From positions 206,623 to 270,622 of the forward strand of contig JAABSA010000001.1 in the NCBI GenBank assembly GCA_011390635.1: 64,000 bases of DNA, written 5' to 3'. The notes under the pieces were generated by a model, which had not been told where the DNA came from, searched no databases, and was given only the letters and a program-made list of their open reading frames with translations. Numbering within the stretch: position 1 is the first letter of the stretch; each line of letters starts with the position of its first letter. Shown one piece after another: positions 42,238 through 51,221 of this stretch. Both the position numbers and the translations under genes were made by a program. Source of the stretch: Desulfotignum sp. Its GTDB lineage: Bacteria; Desulfobacterota; Desulfobacteria; Desulfobacterales; Desulfobacteraceae.

Positions 42238-43625
42238 GCAATCATCTCAAGCAGTCTGGTATGGATATTATCAAATCCACCATTGGACATGATCAATACA
42301 AGATCTTTTGGTGCCAGCCGGGGCTGCAAAAATGCCAGCACTGCAGTTACATCGGCAAAATGGTGGGCTTCCACCCCCATATTATTGATATCTGATACCA
42401 GTTTTTTTTGTGAAAGCCGCTCATTTTCCGGGATTGTTTTTTTCACTGAAGGATTGCATATACAAACCAAATCCGCTTCTGCAAAAGCATGCGGATAACT
42501 GGCCTGAAAAAAAGAGCGCATGGAGGTGTTGGTTCTGGGTTCAAAAACGGCAATAACACGACCTTTGCTGTAAAAAGGTTTGACTGCGCGAATGGTTTCT
42601 CTGACAGCGGACGGGTGGTGGGCAAAATCATCCATCACTGTGATCCTGTTTTTAATCCCCCGGATTTCCTGGCGGCGCCTGATACCGGAAAAAGAAGCCA
42701 TGGCCTTCTGAATCAGGCCAATGTCTGCACCAATAACATCTGCCGCAGCAGCACAGGCCAGAAAATTCATCAGATTATGCTGTCCCTGCATGCGGGTCTC
42801 AATGTCATAGATCCTGTTTGGGCCATGGATTCGGGACCGGGTCACAAATCCCTGCCGTGTGGTATCTGTAAAATACCAGTCTGCTCCAATGCCATAGGTA
42901 ATGGTGCGTTTTTTTTGATCCGCAAGGATATCCATGAGATGGGGACTGTCTTTGCAGGCGATGACATGGCTGGTGGCGGTTACTTTTTTGACCAGACCGG
43001 AAAAAACACGCTTGACATGGTCCAGGTCCGTAAAGATATCTGCATGATCAAATTCTACACCGGTGATGATGGTGATAAAAGGATCGTAGTGCATAAATTT
43101 GGGCCCTTTATCAAAAAAGGCTGTATCATACTCATCTCCTTCAATAACCATGTAATCACCTGAACCGATGTTGAAGCTGGACTGGTAATCTTTCAGAATA
43201 CCGCCGATCATGAAACAGGGATCCAGACCGGCGACGGCAAGAATATGTGCCATAATGGATGCTGTGGTTGTCTTGCCGTGGGTCCCTGTCACAAGGATTA
43301 TTTTCTTATCACCTGCAATAAACCGGTTTACTGCCTGGGGCATGGACAGACAGGCGATTTTTTTTTCCAGCACAGCCTGTGCTTCGGGGTTATCCCGGGT
43401 GACGGCATTGCCGATGATCACAAGATCCGGTTCATGGGCCAGGTTTTGCGGATCAAACCCGTTAAAAAGCGTTATCCCGTTGTCAGACAGAAAATCACTC
43501 ATGGGCGGATAGACATTCTGATCTGATCCGGTCACCTGAAATCCCATCTGTTTTAGAATACAGGCAAGGGTTCCCATACCGGTGCCACAGGCAGCCACCA
43601 AATGAATTTTTTGTATCCCGGACAT
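42234..43625 (-). CDS. mpl: UDP-MurNAc:L-Ala-gamma-D-Glu-meso-Dap ligase
   Basis: 463 residues. Mpl re-uses recovered tripeptide by joining it to UDP-MurNAc. The Mur ligase layout is clear: N-terminal Rossmann part HLVAACGTGMGTLACILKQMG, ATP loop VTGTHGKTTTAS near residue 113, and the C-terminal ligase domain with MDDFAHHPSAV and FEPRTNTSM. The early ACGTGMG and the TRDNPEAQ segment favour Mpl over MurC. It follows hemL after three bases and precedes a small membrane protein gene with overlap. It completes a peptidoglycan recycling set with the NamZ-like and MurU-AmgK proteins. Confidence 0.9.
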   Translation of the reverse strand: MSGIQKIHLVAACGTGMGTLACILKQMGFQVTGSDQNVYPPMSDFLSDNGITLFNGFDPQNLAHEPDLVIIGNAVTRDNPEAQAVLEKKIACLSMPQAVNRFIAGDKKIILVTGTHGKTTTASIMAHILAVAGLDPCFMIGGILKDYQSSFNIGSGDYMVIEGDEYDTAFFDKGPKFMHYDPFITIITGVEFDHADIFTDLDHVKRVFSGLVKKVTATSHVIACKDSPHLMDILADQKKRTITYGIGADWYFTDTTRQGFVTRSRIHGPNRIYDIETRMQGQHNLMNFLACAAAADVIGADIGLIQKAMASFSGIRRRQEIRGIKNRITVMDDFAHHPSAVRETIRAVKPFYSKGRVIAVFEPRTNTSMRSFFQASYPHAFAEADLVCICNPSVKKTIPENERLSQKKLVSDINNMGVEAHHFADVTAVLAFLQPRLAPKDLVLIMSNGGFDNIHTRLLEMIA

Positions 43626-43628
43626 ATG

Positions 43629-44912
43629 CTATAGATCCGCCATCACCGCTTTTGCCGCGGCTATCGTATCAGCAATGTCCTGGTCTGTGTGCGCAAGGGA
43701 CACAAAGCAGGCTTCAAACTGGGATGGTGCCAGGTATATACCCCTTTGCAGCATGCCCTTGTAAAAAGCGGCAAACCTGTCCAGATTGCTCGTTTTGGCA
43801 TCTTCAAAATTATACACCTTTCGGTCGGTAAAGAAAAATCCTGCCATGGAGCCTGCATGCCCGGTCTGAAAAGGGATGCCGGCATCTTCAGCAGCTGTCT
43901 GAAGTCCGTTCACAAGGGTGTGGGTCCGGGTGTTCAGGGTTTCATATACCCCTTCTTCCTGCAGGGCATTCAAGGTGGCAATGCCGGCTGCCATGGCCAG
44001 TGGATTGCCTGACAGTGTTCCGGCCTGATAAATAGAGCCAACGGGGGCAATCTGGGCCATGATATCCCGCCTGCCACCATAGGCACCCACAGGCAGGCCG
44101 CCGCCTATGATTTTGCCGAAGCAGGTCAGATCCGGTGTAATGTTGAACAGCCCCTGGGCAGATCCTTTTGCTACCCGAAAACCTGTCATGACCTCGTCAA
44201 AAATCAATAGCGCGCCATATTTTCGGGTTTCCTGTCTCAGGGTTTCAAGGAATCCTTCTTTGGGCATCACCATGCCCATGTTACCTGCCACCGGCTCCAG
44301 GATGACCGCGGCCACCTGATCCCCTTTCTGTTCCATGATCTGCTTGAATCGGGCAATATCATTATAAGGCAACGACAAAGTGTTCTGGGTCACTGATTTT
44401 GGAATCCCGGGACTGCCGGGAATGCCCAGAGTGGCAACACCGGATCCTGCCGCCACCAGCAGGGTATCGGCATGACCATGGTAGCAGCCGTCAAATTTGA
44501 TGATGATATCCCTGCCGGTAAATCCCCGGGCCAAACGAAGGGCACTCATGGTGGCTTCAGTGCCGGAATTGACCATGCGCACCATATCCACGGACGGGAC
44601 CAGCCGGGTTACCAGTTTCGCCAGCCGGGTTTCCAGATGGGTGGGCGCACCAAAACTGGTACCGGTTTCCAGCACTTGTTGGAGGGCCTGGATAACGCTC
44701 GGGGGCCGGTGTCCCAGAATCAGGGGACCCCAGGATAATACATAGTCAATATATGCATTGCCATCGGCATCATACAGCCGGCTTTTGTCTCCTTTTTCAA
44801 TAAACAGCGGCTGCCCGCCCACAGAACCGCAGGCCCGAACCGGAGAATTAACGCCTCCAGGAATCAGTTTTTGGGCCTCATCAAACAAGGTTGCAGATTT
44901 TGGAAATATCAT
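43629..44912 (-). CDS. hemL: Glutamate-1-semialdehyde 2,1-aminomutase
   Basis: 427 residues. It makes 5-aminolevulinate, the tetrapyrrole precursor, by the C5 route. PLP enzyme with [17 protein letters not shown] at the N-terminus, [10 protein letters not shown] (PLP contact), and [16 protein letters not shown] with the Schiff-base Lys near residue 265. AAGGAA lies upstream of the start. It heads the operon that runs through mpl, two small genes and the hemerythrin. Haem demand from cytochromes such as QrcA is in keeping with the region. Confidence 0.96.
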   Translation of the reverse strand: MIFPKSATLFDEAQKLIPGGVNSPVRACGSVGGQPLFIEKGDKSRLYDADGNAYIDYVLSWGPLILGHRPPSVIQALQQVLETGTSFGAPTHLETRLAKLVTRLVPSVDMVRMVNSGTEATMSALRLARGFTGRDIIIKFDGCYHGHADTLLVAAGSGVATLGIPGSPGIPKSVTQNTLSLPYNDIARFKQIMEQKGDQVAAVILEPVAGNMGMVMPKEGFLETLRQETRKYGALLIFDEVMTGFRVAKGSAQGLFNITPDLTCFGKIIGGGLPVGAYGGRRDIMAQIAPVGSIYQAGTLSGNPLAMAAGIATLNALQEEGVYETLNTRTHTLVNGLQTAAEDAGIPFQTGHAGSMAGFFFTDRKVYNFEDAKTSNLDRFAAFYKGMLQRGIYLAPSQFEACFVSLAHTDQDIADTIAAAKAVMADL

Positions 44913-44986
44913 ATGGTTTCCTTATGACGTCTAAAAGGTGATATCCAGACAGGGCTGGATTTTATACTGCTTTATATAAACAGGTA

Positions 44987-45016
44987 ACTATAGCAAACCT
45001 CCTTTTATCGGGTCAA
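44987..45016 (-). promoter_or_regulatory. Candidate promoter of the hemL operon
   Basis: On the minus strand TTGACC, an 18-base spacer and TATAGT, about 75 bases upstream of hemL and divergent from the tRNA-Lys promoter. Confidence 0.55.
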
Positions 45017-45049
45017 CCGGTTTGTTCACCCGGGCTCGTGAAAAAACCA

Positions 45050-45078
45050 TTGACATCCGGTTTTGCGGCTGGTATTTT
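45050..45078 (+). promoter_or_regulatory. tRNA-Lys promoter
   Basis: Perfect TTGACA (45050-45055), a 17-base spacer and TATTTT (45073-45078), followed by the GC-rich discriminator GCCCTCTG, 20 bases before the mature tRNA. Such discriminators are typical of stringently controlled stable RNA promoters. Confidence 0.75.
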
Positions 45079-45098
45079 GCCCTCTGTTGAAATGCAAC

Positions 45099-45174
45099 GG
45101 GCCGTTAGCTCAATTGGTAGAGCAACTGACTCTTAATCAGTAGGTCGAAGGTTCGATCCCTTCACGGCCCACCA
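45099..45174 (+). tRNA. tRNA-Lys (anticodon CTT)
   Basis: A full 76-nt cloverleaf: acceptor GGGCCGT pairs with ACGGCCC, the D arm contains AGCTCAATTGGTAGAGC, the anticodon stem ACTGA/TCAGT encloses CTCTTAA, giving anticodon CTT for codon AAG, and the T arm contains GGTTCGATCC. The 3' CCA is encoded. Not a MnmA-type wobble U tRNA, since position 34 is C. Confidence 0.97.
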
Positions 45175-45183
45175 GTAATATAA

Positions 45184-45222
45184 AGGGTTTTTAGCTTTTT
45201 GGCTAAAAACCCTATTTTTTTT
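45184..45222 (+). terminator. Terminator of tRNA-Lys
   Basis: A 12-base stem (45184-45195 and 45202-45213) with a six-base loop followed by eight T, starting ten bases after the tRNA. Confidence 0.92.
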
Positions 45223-45337
45223 ACACAGGCAGTTACACCAACACCATATAAAACCTGAAACACACTATATGGCAATGAAAAGAGCACTATTCTGTAAAAG
45301 AATGGTATGTCATTTACACGAAACATAAGGCTATTAC

Positions 45338-45619
45338 ATGAACATTTATGTCGGCAATTTATCTGAACAAATTACGGAGAATCATTTGAAGACGATTTTT
45401 GGAGAATATGGTAAAGTGGAAAAGGCAAAGATTATATCCGATAGATTTTCAGGCCGGACCAAAGGGTTTGGTTTTGTTGAAATGCCCAGCAATGCAGAGG
45501 CTGATCAAGCCATCAAGGCCCTGAACAGGACCGTCCACCAAGGCAAACAGATAAAAGTCAATCCTGCAGATTCCGGGGGAAAAAAACCCAAAAAAAAGTT
45601 TCACAAAAACCGTTTCTAA
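45338..45619 (+). CDS. Single RRM RNA-binding protein
   Basis: 93 residues. One RRM domain with RNP2 IYVGNLS at residue 3 and RNP1 KGFGFVEM near residue 45, then a short basic tail (GGKKPKKKFHKNRF). It is of the type found in many bacteria as cold- or stress-induced RNA-binding proteins. Start supported by a weak AAGG. It stands alone after the tRNA terminator. Confidence 0.92.
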   Translation: MNIYVGNLSEQITENHLKTIFGEYGKVEKAKIISDRFSGRTKGFGFVEMPSNAEADQAIKALNRTVHQGKQIKVNPADSGGKKPKKKFHKNRF

Positions 45620-46104
45620 CGGCTTCTTGTTGAACCTGTGGAAACACTTTCTATTTTATAAAAATCTGTTCATCCAAGCCTGAAAATCGTCTGACAAAAA
45701 ATCATATGTGTTTCGCAGCACTTTGGCGCTGTCAGGTCATTCATGGCATAAAACCGGTGTTTGCGGGCCTGGTATGGATCTGTTTTTGCTTTTTGTCACT
45801 CCTGCCGGCAGGCACGCACAACATACCAATGAAGTACAGCAACCCGCCCTCTGTTTAAAGACTATCCCGGCATGTCTTACCATCATGACCTTCGGCTCTG
45901 ACGGTCCGTTCGCAGTACTCCATCAGGGGCCCCTCATAGAGCGCACTCTGCTGCAGCAAATATTAAGATATACCATAAATATTTTGACATTTTTGACTAT
46001 ATTGTGGTATTTTTTTTGACGACACAATGCCCAGGCAAAACCCCTTACAATCGGTTGCGATTGAATTTATATTGTAAATCGCGTTCAATCATGGAGATAT
46101 TGTG
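45620..46104. other. 485-base stretch without a supported gene
   Basis: A 103-codon plus-strand frame (45708-46019) has no ribosome binding site, an unnatural composition and no family match, and the minus strand has only short frames. The right end holds a promoter-like pair at 45984-46013. The rest may include a 3' end for the RRM gene or decayed sequence; nothing further is recognised. Confidence 0.5.
45984..46013 (+). promoter_or_regulatory. Candidate promoter of the 181-residue gene
   Basis: TTGACA (45984-45989), an 18-base spacer and TATTTT (46008-46013) in an AT-rich tract, about 92 bases before the start codon. Confidence 0.5.
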
Positions 46105-46650
46105 ATGAATGATTTTTTAAAAAATCTGAGAAGCTCCCAGAAAAAAGAAACCCCTGGCACGCGAAAAAACCAGGCGGGCAGCTATTACCCCGAACCTGAC
46201 CGGCGCATGAACCGAGACAGAAGAATGACCTATCCCAATACCAAGGAGAATGCACCATGGCAGCACCGAGATATCATGCCTGAAGTGCTGGAACATATGG
46301 CAAGCCTTTCCGAAAATATGGAAAGGCTGGTGAACGCCCAGGAGACAGTGGTGGAAGCGCAGATAGAACAGCACCATGCAGTAACCCGGTTTTTCACCAC
46401 CCTTAACACCATGCTCTGCCATGACACGGCGACCACTGCCAACCCTGGAGATCATCCGCCCAAAACCACCACCAGCTATACATCCGGCACCCATTACACA
46501 AAAGATGAAGTTATGACCATGATCCATGATTTGCGCACACAGGGAGCCACGTTTTCAATGATCGCAGATCATTTGAAACAAAAAAATATCCCCACCTTCT
46601 CCGGAAGAGGGGAATGGCATGCCCAGACAATTCACAGGATTTGCAGATAG
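46105..46650 (+). CDS. Protein with C-terminal recombinase-like helix-turn-helix
   Basis: 181 residues. The N-terminal 60 residues are polar with DRRMNRDRRM, the middle is helical (LEHMASLSENMERLVNAQE) and a Pro/Thr-rich linker leads to the last 50 residues, ATFSMIADHLKQKNIPTFSG followed by W and IHRICR. That end resembles the DNA-binding helix region found after the catalytic domain of large serine recombinases, but no catalytic domain is present. A DNA-binding regulator is possible. ATG 46105 has GGAG eight bases upstream. It overlaps the convergent TetR gene by 19 bases. Confidence 0.65.
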   Translation: MNDFLKNLRSSQKKETPGTRKNQAGSYYPEPDRRMNRDRRMTYPNTKENAPWQHRDIMPEVLEHMASLSENMERLVNAQETVVEAQIEQHHAVTRFFTTLNTMLCHDTATTANPGDHPPKTTTSYTSGTHYTKDEVMTMIHDLRTQGATFSMIADHLKQKNIPTFSGRGEWHAQTIHRICR

Positions 46651-47282
46651 GGGGGTTTTTTCTGCAGACCCTGGATGATAATTTTAAATGCAGTGATGAG
46701 TGTGGACTTTACAAAATCTTTCTGGTTGTTGAGCTTTTTTTTAGAGTCCACCCACAGCACTACGCCTGCATAGGAACCCCACAGCACATCAGCCATGGCT
46801 ACCGGGTGTTCATCAATGAAAATACCTTTTTCGATTCCCTCTTTTATGACCTGGATGATGGCACCATGGGCCTGGGCTGAATTTTGTTTTAACTGGGCCA
46901 TGACTTCATCCGACAGATTGTGAAGGGTTTCCCCTGACTGCAGGTGAAACAGGTTGATCAAAATGTTGGGATCATGGTCATACAGATCGATGAATACATC
47001 TCTGAACCGCTCAATTTTTTCTTCCACATGGATATCCTGGTTCACCACCTTGTGAATCTGGGTGGACAGATATTTGAGAATATCAATGGAAAGGGATGTA
47101 TGGAGTTCTTCTTTGTTTTTAAAATACAGATAGATGGTCCCGGGACTCAGTTCGGCTTCAGAAGCAATCTCTTCCATGGTTGCGCTGTTGAATCCCTTGA
47201 CGGAAAAAATCTTTTGGGCCGCATTGATGATATCCCTGCGCCGCCGTTGTTTTTCCCTTTGTTTTCGCTCATATATGCCCAT
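46632..47282 (-). CDS. TetR-family regulator
   Basis: 216 residues. The N-terminal TetR helix-turn-helix is RRRDIINAAQKIFSVKGFNS, ATMEEIASEAELSPGTIYLYF, KNKEEL; the rest is a helical ligand and dimer domain. It resembles FadR-like acyl-CoA responsive members by layout only. It is divergent from the acyl-CoA hydrolase/GNAT fusion gene, which it probably controls together with itself through sites in the 219-base gap. Confidence 0.9.
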   Translation of the reverse strand: MGIYERKQREKQRRRRDIINAAQKIFSVKGFNSATMEEIASEAELSPGTIYLYFKNKEELHTSLSIDILKYLSTQIHKVVNQDIHVEEKIERFRDVFIDLYDHDPNILINLFHLQSGETLHNLSDEVMAQLKQNSAQAHGAIIQVIKEGIEKGIFIDEHPVAMADVLWGSYAGVVLWVDSKKKLNNQKDFVKSTLITAFKIIIQGLQKKPPYLQIL

Positions 47283-47299
47283 TTCTTCCCCGTTATTTT

Positions 47300-47366
47300 A
47301 TGAATCAACTTCATTTATTGTGCAACTAAATAAAACATATACAAAATTGCCTTGCATTTCACAAGG
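47300..47366. promoter_or_regulatory. Candidate TetR operator region
   Basis: Two small inverted repeats lie between the divergent genes: ATGAA-5-TTCAT (47300-47314) and CCTTG-7-CAAGG (47350-47366). Their size is right for a TetR dimer, but sequence alone cannot say which is used. Confidence 0.3.
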
Positions 47367-47501
47367 ATAAAAATGAAAATATGAAAATATAATCAGTTTT
47401 CTGATTTTATCACCCCGTTCATTTTTTTCATGCTTTTTTGTTCCCATTATCAGGTTTTTTGGTTATGATAGAAAGCTAAAAACATACTTGGAGATATAAT
47501 T

Positions 47502-49421
47502 ATGCCAAAAACGACATATTGGGCTGATGCATACGTGCAAAAAGCCTGTGGTGCAGCCGACGCTTTGCAGCACATACGCCCTGGACAGCGGGTGTTTATC
47601 GGCTCATCCTGTGGTGAACCCCAACACCTGGTGGCTGAACTGTCCAAGGCATCGGCCCGGTTTACAGATCTTGAAATTGTCCGGCTGTTAAGCATTGAAA
47701 GCGGTCCGCTGACCCTGATTGCAAACCGGTCCCATTCCCAGCAGTTCAATATCCGTTCCTTTTATCTGGGCTCGGCATCTCCCACCAAAATTCAAAAAAA
47801 CCAGCGGTTCATCACCCCCATCAACCTGTCTCAGATACCCCATCTGTTCAAATCCAAACTCATGCCCTTGAATGCCGCCCTGATCCAGGCATCTCCGCCC
47901 GATGATTTCGGATGGATGAGCCTGGGAGTTTCCGTGGACATCACCATGGCTGCCTGCGAATCCGCAGATCTTGTGATTTGCCAGGTGAACCCTAACATGC
48001 CCAGGGTATTAGGACGAAGCTTTATCCATGTCAATGATGTGGACTATATTGTGGAACATGAAGAAGATCTGCTCACCATCCAGCCCCTGCCGGAAATGGA
48101 AACTGCCAATACCATAGCCAAACATATTTCCCGCCTCATTGATGACGGATCCACCATCCAGACAAGCCTTGGGGTCACCAATGATGCCACCATGGTCTGC
48201 CTGGCCGAGAAAAACGATCTGGGAGTCCATTCCCAGTACATATCTGAACCCATGATGCGCCTTTTCTCCATGGGGGTGATCACCAACAAGAAAAAAGGAC
48301 TCAACAACGGAAAACTGGTGGCCGGCAGTGCCGTAGGTTCCAATCTGCTCTATGAGTTCATTGATGACAACCCGTCCATTGAATTTCATCCGTCGGATTA
48401 TATCAACAACCCCACCATCATCGGCCGCCACAACAAAATGATCTCTTTGAATACGGCCATGGCCATAGATTTGACCGGCCAGGTGGCTGCAGATGCCCTG
48501 CCCTACAACAATTATACCGGTATCAACGGTCTGCTGGATTTCACCCGGGGGGCTGCCATGTCCCGGGATGGAAAATCCATCCTCATGATGACTGCCACGG
48601 CAGACAATGGACGTACCAGCCGGATCGTAGCACAGATGTCAAATATTGCAGTCGTGGTACCAAGGGGGGATGTCCAGTTTGTGGCCACAGAATACGGCGT
48701 GGTCAACCTGTTCGGCAAAACCCTTCAAGAACGGGCCATGGCCCTGATCAGTATTGCACATCCGGATTTCAGGGATGAATTGTTTTCCAAGGCCAAAGAA
48801 CTAAACCTCATCGATGTGGACCGCAAATTCAAACAGGCCATCAAAGGAGTATATCCCCTCAAATATGAGGAAAACAGGGAAATACAGGGGATCCACATCA
48901 CCTTCCGTCCGGCAAAACCCATAGATGAACGGAGTATTCAAGAACATTATTACACCATGAACCGCGGGGATATCATTTCCCGGTTTTTCCATGAGAAAAA
49001 AAGTTTTGTTCATACCCAGATTGAAACCACCTTTGAAATTGACTATATCAATGATCTGACCATGGTGGCCACCATCGGAGAACTGGGATTTGAAACAATC
49101 ATTGCCGTGGGCGAATATTTCCGCAACACCATTATCAATATGGCGGAAATCGCCTTTTCCGTGTCCAGAGAATACCAGGGCATGGGCATTGCCAAAGTTC
49201 TCCAGGAAAAGCTGGCCACCGCTGCCAAAGAAAACGGCATCAAAGGCCTGATCGCCTACACATCTCCTCACAACAAAGGCATGATCCAGTTGTTCAACAA
49301 GCTGCCCTATAAGGTCAATTATGAAAAAGATGATGACATGATCATCCTCAACTGCCTGTTTTCCGAACCCCTGGACAAAGCAAAAGCACCCGGGACTATT
49401 CCCGATATTTCCATGATATAA
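47502..49421 (+). CDS. Acetyl-CoA hydrolase/CoA-transferase fused to a GNAT domain
   Basis: 639 residues. Residues 1-440 match the acetyl-CoA hydrolase/CoA-transferase family (RVFIGSSCGEPQHL, SLGVSVDIT, IEFHPSDYINNP containing the likely catalytic Glu, NGLLDFTRGA, VVVPRGDVQFVATEYGVVNLFG). Residues 460-620 form a GNAT acetyltransferase with SREYQGMGIAKVLQ as the acetyl-CoA pyrophosphate loop. The fusion could couple CoA ester turnover to protein or small-molecule acetylation. GGAG lies eight bases upstream. A TetR regulator is divergent. Confidence 0.9.
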   Translation: MPKTTYWADAYVQKACGAADALQHIRPGQRVFIGSSCGEPQHLVAELSKASARFTDLEIVRLLSIESGPLTLIANRSHSQQFNIRSFYLGSASPTKIQKNQRFITPINLSQIPHLFKSKLMPLNAALIQASPPDDFGWMSLGVSVDITMAACESADLVICQVNPNMPRVLGRSFIHVNDVDYIVEHEEDLLTIQPLPEMETANTIAKHISRLIDDGSTIQTSLGVTNDATMVCLAEKNDLGVHSQYISEPMMRLFSMGVITNKKKGLNNGKLVAGSAVGSNLLYEFIDDNPSIEFHPSDYINNPTIIGRHNKMISLNTAMAIDLTGQVAADALPYNNYTGINGLLDFTRGAAMSRDGKSILMMTATADNGRTSRIVAQMSNIAVVVPRGDVQFVATEYGVVNLFGKTLQERAMALISIAHPDFRDELFSKAKELNLIDVDRKFKQAIKGVYPLKYEENREIQGIHITFRPAKPIDERSIQEHYYTMNRGDIISRFFHEKKSFVHTQIETTFEIDYINDLTMVATIGELGFETIIAVGEYFRNTIINMAEIAFSVSREYQGMGIAKVLQEKLATAAKENGIKGLIAYTSPHNKGMIQLFNKLPYKVNYEKDDDMIILNCLFSEPLDKAKAPGTIPDISMI

Positions 49422-49446
49422 CACCTATAGGCGTTTCGCATAAGGG

Positions 49447-49490
49447 CGTGTTGTGCATGGGCGGTTCGCGAACCGTCCATGCACAACACG
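49447..49490. terminator. 44-base near-perfect palindrome
   Basis: Each 22-base arm pairs with the other except one G-T position; the centre is CGGTTCGCGAACCG. It lies 25 bases after the fusion gene stop and before the convergent rlmD-like gene stop. There is no T run, so it may be a Rho-independent-like bidirectional end, a stabilising hairpin or a protein-binding site. Confidence 0.5.
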
Positions 49491-49583
49491 GACCATTCCC
49501 GGTATATTCATGATATGGCCCTGAATGATTTGGATCATATACTCTGGCGGGCAGTGGCATACCCCCCTGCCTGGACACGCCGG

Positions 49584-50972
49584 TTACCTGGATGCGAGTA
49601 AGGCCACGGATTCGATGTGGTAGGTATGGGGAAACATGTCCACCGGCTGAACTTTCTGCACTTCATACACAGGACAAAGCAACGCAAGATCCCGGGCCAG
49701 AGTGGCGGGATTACAGGAAACATATACAATGGTTTCAGGACGCAGTGTAAGCACCTGGGCCACCACATCCTTGTGCATTCCCACCCGTGGGGGGTCGATG
49801 ACCACCACATCAGGGGTCTGATTGAGTTCCGGCAGGACCTGCCGGATGTCTCCTTGCAAAAATCGGCAGTTTTCAATATGGTTGCGGCGGGCATTTTTCC
49901 GGGCGTCTGCCACAGCTGAATCAATAATCTCAATGCCGGTCACCTGCGCGGCCTTGTCTGACAGCCAGATGGGGATGGTTCCGGTGCCTGAATACAGATC
50001 CAGCACGGTTTGTTCACCCGTGAGATTACAGTATCGGGCAACGATATCATACAATTTTTCACAAGCCCGGGTATTGGTCTGGAAAAAGGAGTTGGCTGAT
50101 ATGTCAAATGCAAACCTGCCCAGGCGTTCGGTGATCACATCTTGGCCATGGAGCAGTATTTCTTCTTTGCCCAGGCTGACACCGGATCTGGCATCAGTGA
50201 TATTGTTTACAATGGATGCAATGTCACCAAAGGCCCGGGCCAGCTCACGGGCCAGGGCTGTGACAACGGCCGGATTTTTATCTGTGGTGACAATATTGAC
50301 CATCCACTGGTCATATGCCACAGAATGCCTCAGCATGACAAACCGCCAGAACCCGGTATGATGGCGCAGGTGATAGGCAGGCAGGCCCGATTTTTTTACA
50401 AAAGTCCTGATGTGATCCAGGATCTTATTGCCCGGATCCGGCATGATTTCACACTGGCCGATATCAATGACCTGGTCAAAGGTGCCGGGCACATGCAGTC
50501 CGATCCCAAGATCCTTTGTAATTGTCTCATCCGCGAGTTCCTCGGGCATGAGCCAGCGTCTGGCAGAACAGGAAAACTCCATTTTGTTCCGGTATCCAAA
50601 CACCTTTTCCGAGGCAATCGCATCCAGGACCGGCACATGGTCCAGCCCCCCGATGTGGACCAGGGACTGAACCACATGCTGTTTTTTATAGTCAAGCTGG
50701 GTCTGGTAGGGAATCTGCTGCCATTTGCATCCCCCGCAGAAATTACAGTATTGACACCGGCCTTCCTGACGCAGAGAAGACGGGGTGATGATCCGGATCA
50801 GCTTGCCTTCGGCCCAGGATTTTTTCTTTTTGACAATCTTTACCAGAACCTTGTCTCCCGGGACACACCGGTCCACAAAAACGGGAAACCCTTCCGGTTT
50901 GGCCAGTCCTTTGCCCCCATAGGCAAGGTCAATGATCTCAAGTTCACAGGTACCGCGTTTTTTAATGGTCAT
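49584..50972 (-). CDS. 23S rRNA uracil-5 methyltransferase, RlmD/RumA family
   Basis: 462 residues. N-terminal TRAM domain (LEIIDLAYGGKGLAKPEG), a [4Fe-4S] site made by CQYCNFCGGCKWQ near residue 73, SAM motif LDLYSGTGTIPIWL near residue 320 and catalytic YVSCNPATLARDL near residue 425. It methylates a uridine in 23S rRNA or tRNA; the exact position cannot be told. Ribosome binding site is weak. It is convergent with the acyl-CoA hydrolase gene. Confidence 0.9.
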   Translation of the reverse strand: MTIKKRGTCELEIIDLAYGGKGLAKPEGFPVFVDRCVPGDKVLVKIVKKKKSWAEGKLIRIITPSSLRQEGRCQYCNFCGGCKWQQIPYQTQLDYKKQHVVQSLVHIGGLDHVPVLDAIASEKVFGYRNKMEFSCSARRWLMPEELADETITKDLGIGLHVPGTFDQVIDIGQCEIMPDPGNKILDHIRTFVKKSGLPAYHLRHHTGFWRFVMLRHSVAYDQWMVNIVTTDKNPAVVTALARELARAFGDIASIVNNITDARSGVSLGKEEILLHGQDVITERLGRFAFDISANSFFQTNTRACEKLYDIVARYCNLTGEQTVLDLYSGTGTIPIWLSDKAAQVTGIEIIDSAVADARKNARRNHIENCRFLQGDIRQVLPELNQTPDVVVIDPPRVGMHKDVVAQVLTLRPETIVYVSCNPATLARDLALLCPVYEVQKVQPVDMFPHTYHIESVALLASR

Positions 50973-51098
50973 GCGTGTGTTTTTCTCATCTGCTGGTTCA
51001 GGTTGATTGTCCTGCTGTCAGGCAGCCATGTCAGTCAATTTACAAGGTCGGTGCCTGTTATTTTAAACAGTCAGGCCGCTTTTTGCTTTCATACCCCG

Positions 51099-51170
51099 TG
51101 CCGGTTTTATATGAAAGAACCGGGAAATCCATTTGAATTCTTTCATGATTTATTGTGCCCGCCAGGGCAT
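51099..51170 (+). repeat. Copy B of a dispersed structured intergenic repeat
   Basis: Contains the same ordered blocks as the element at 8501-8570. Visible pairs are CCGGTT/AACCGG (51101-51106, 51118-51123) around TTATATGAAAG, ATGAAAGAA/TTCTTTCAT (51111-51119, 51138-51146) as an alternative fold, and TGCCC/AGGGCA (51156-51160, 51164-51169). It ends 52 bases upstream of a plus-strand hydrolase gene. Confidence 0.6.
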
Positions 51171-51221
51171 GGGTGTCATTCAAAACTTGATATTATAAGC
51201 ACTTCATGACATAAAGACAAG

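Noticed and set aside
42049..42241. 66-codon minus-strand frame overlapping the 62-residue gene
   Set aside because: Different frame with many charged breaks; the 62-codon frame has two clean membrane helices and the ATGA overlap.
45708..46019. 103-codon frame between the RRM gene and the 181-residue gene
   Set aside because: No ribosome binding site, odd composition, and it runs through the promoter-like sequence at its end.
50142..51209. 355-codon plus-strand frame across the rlmD-like gene
   Set aside because: Antisense to a complete methyltransferase; the part beyond it crosses a structured repeat.
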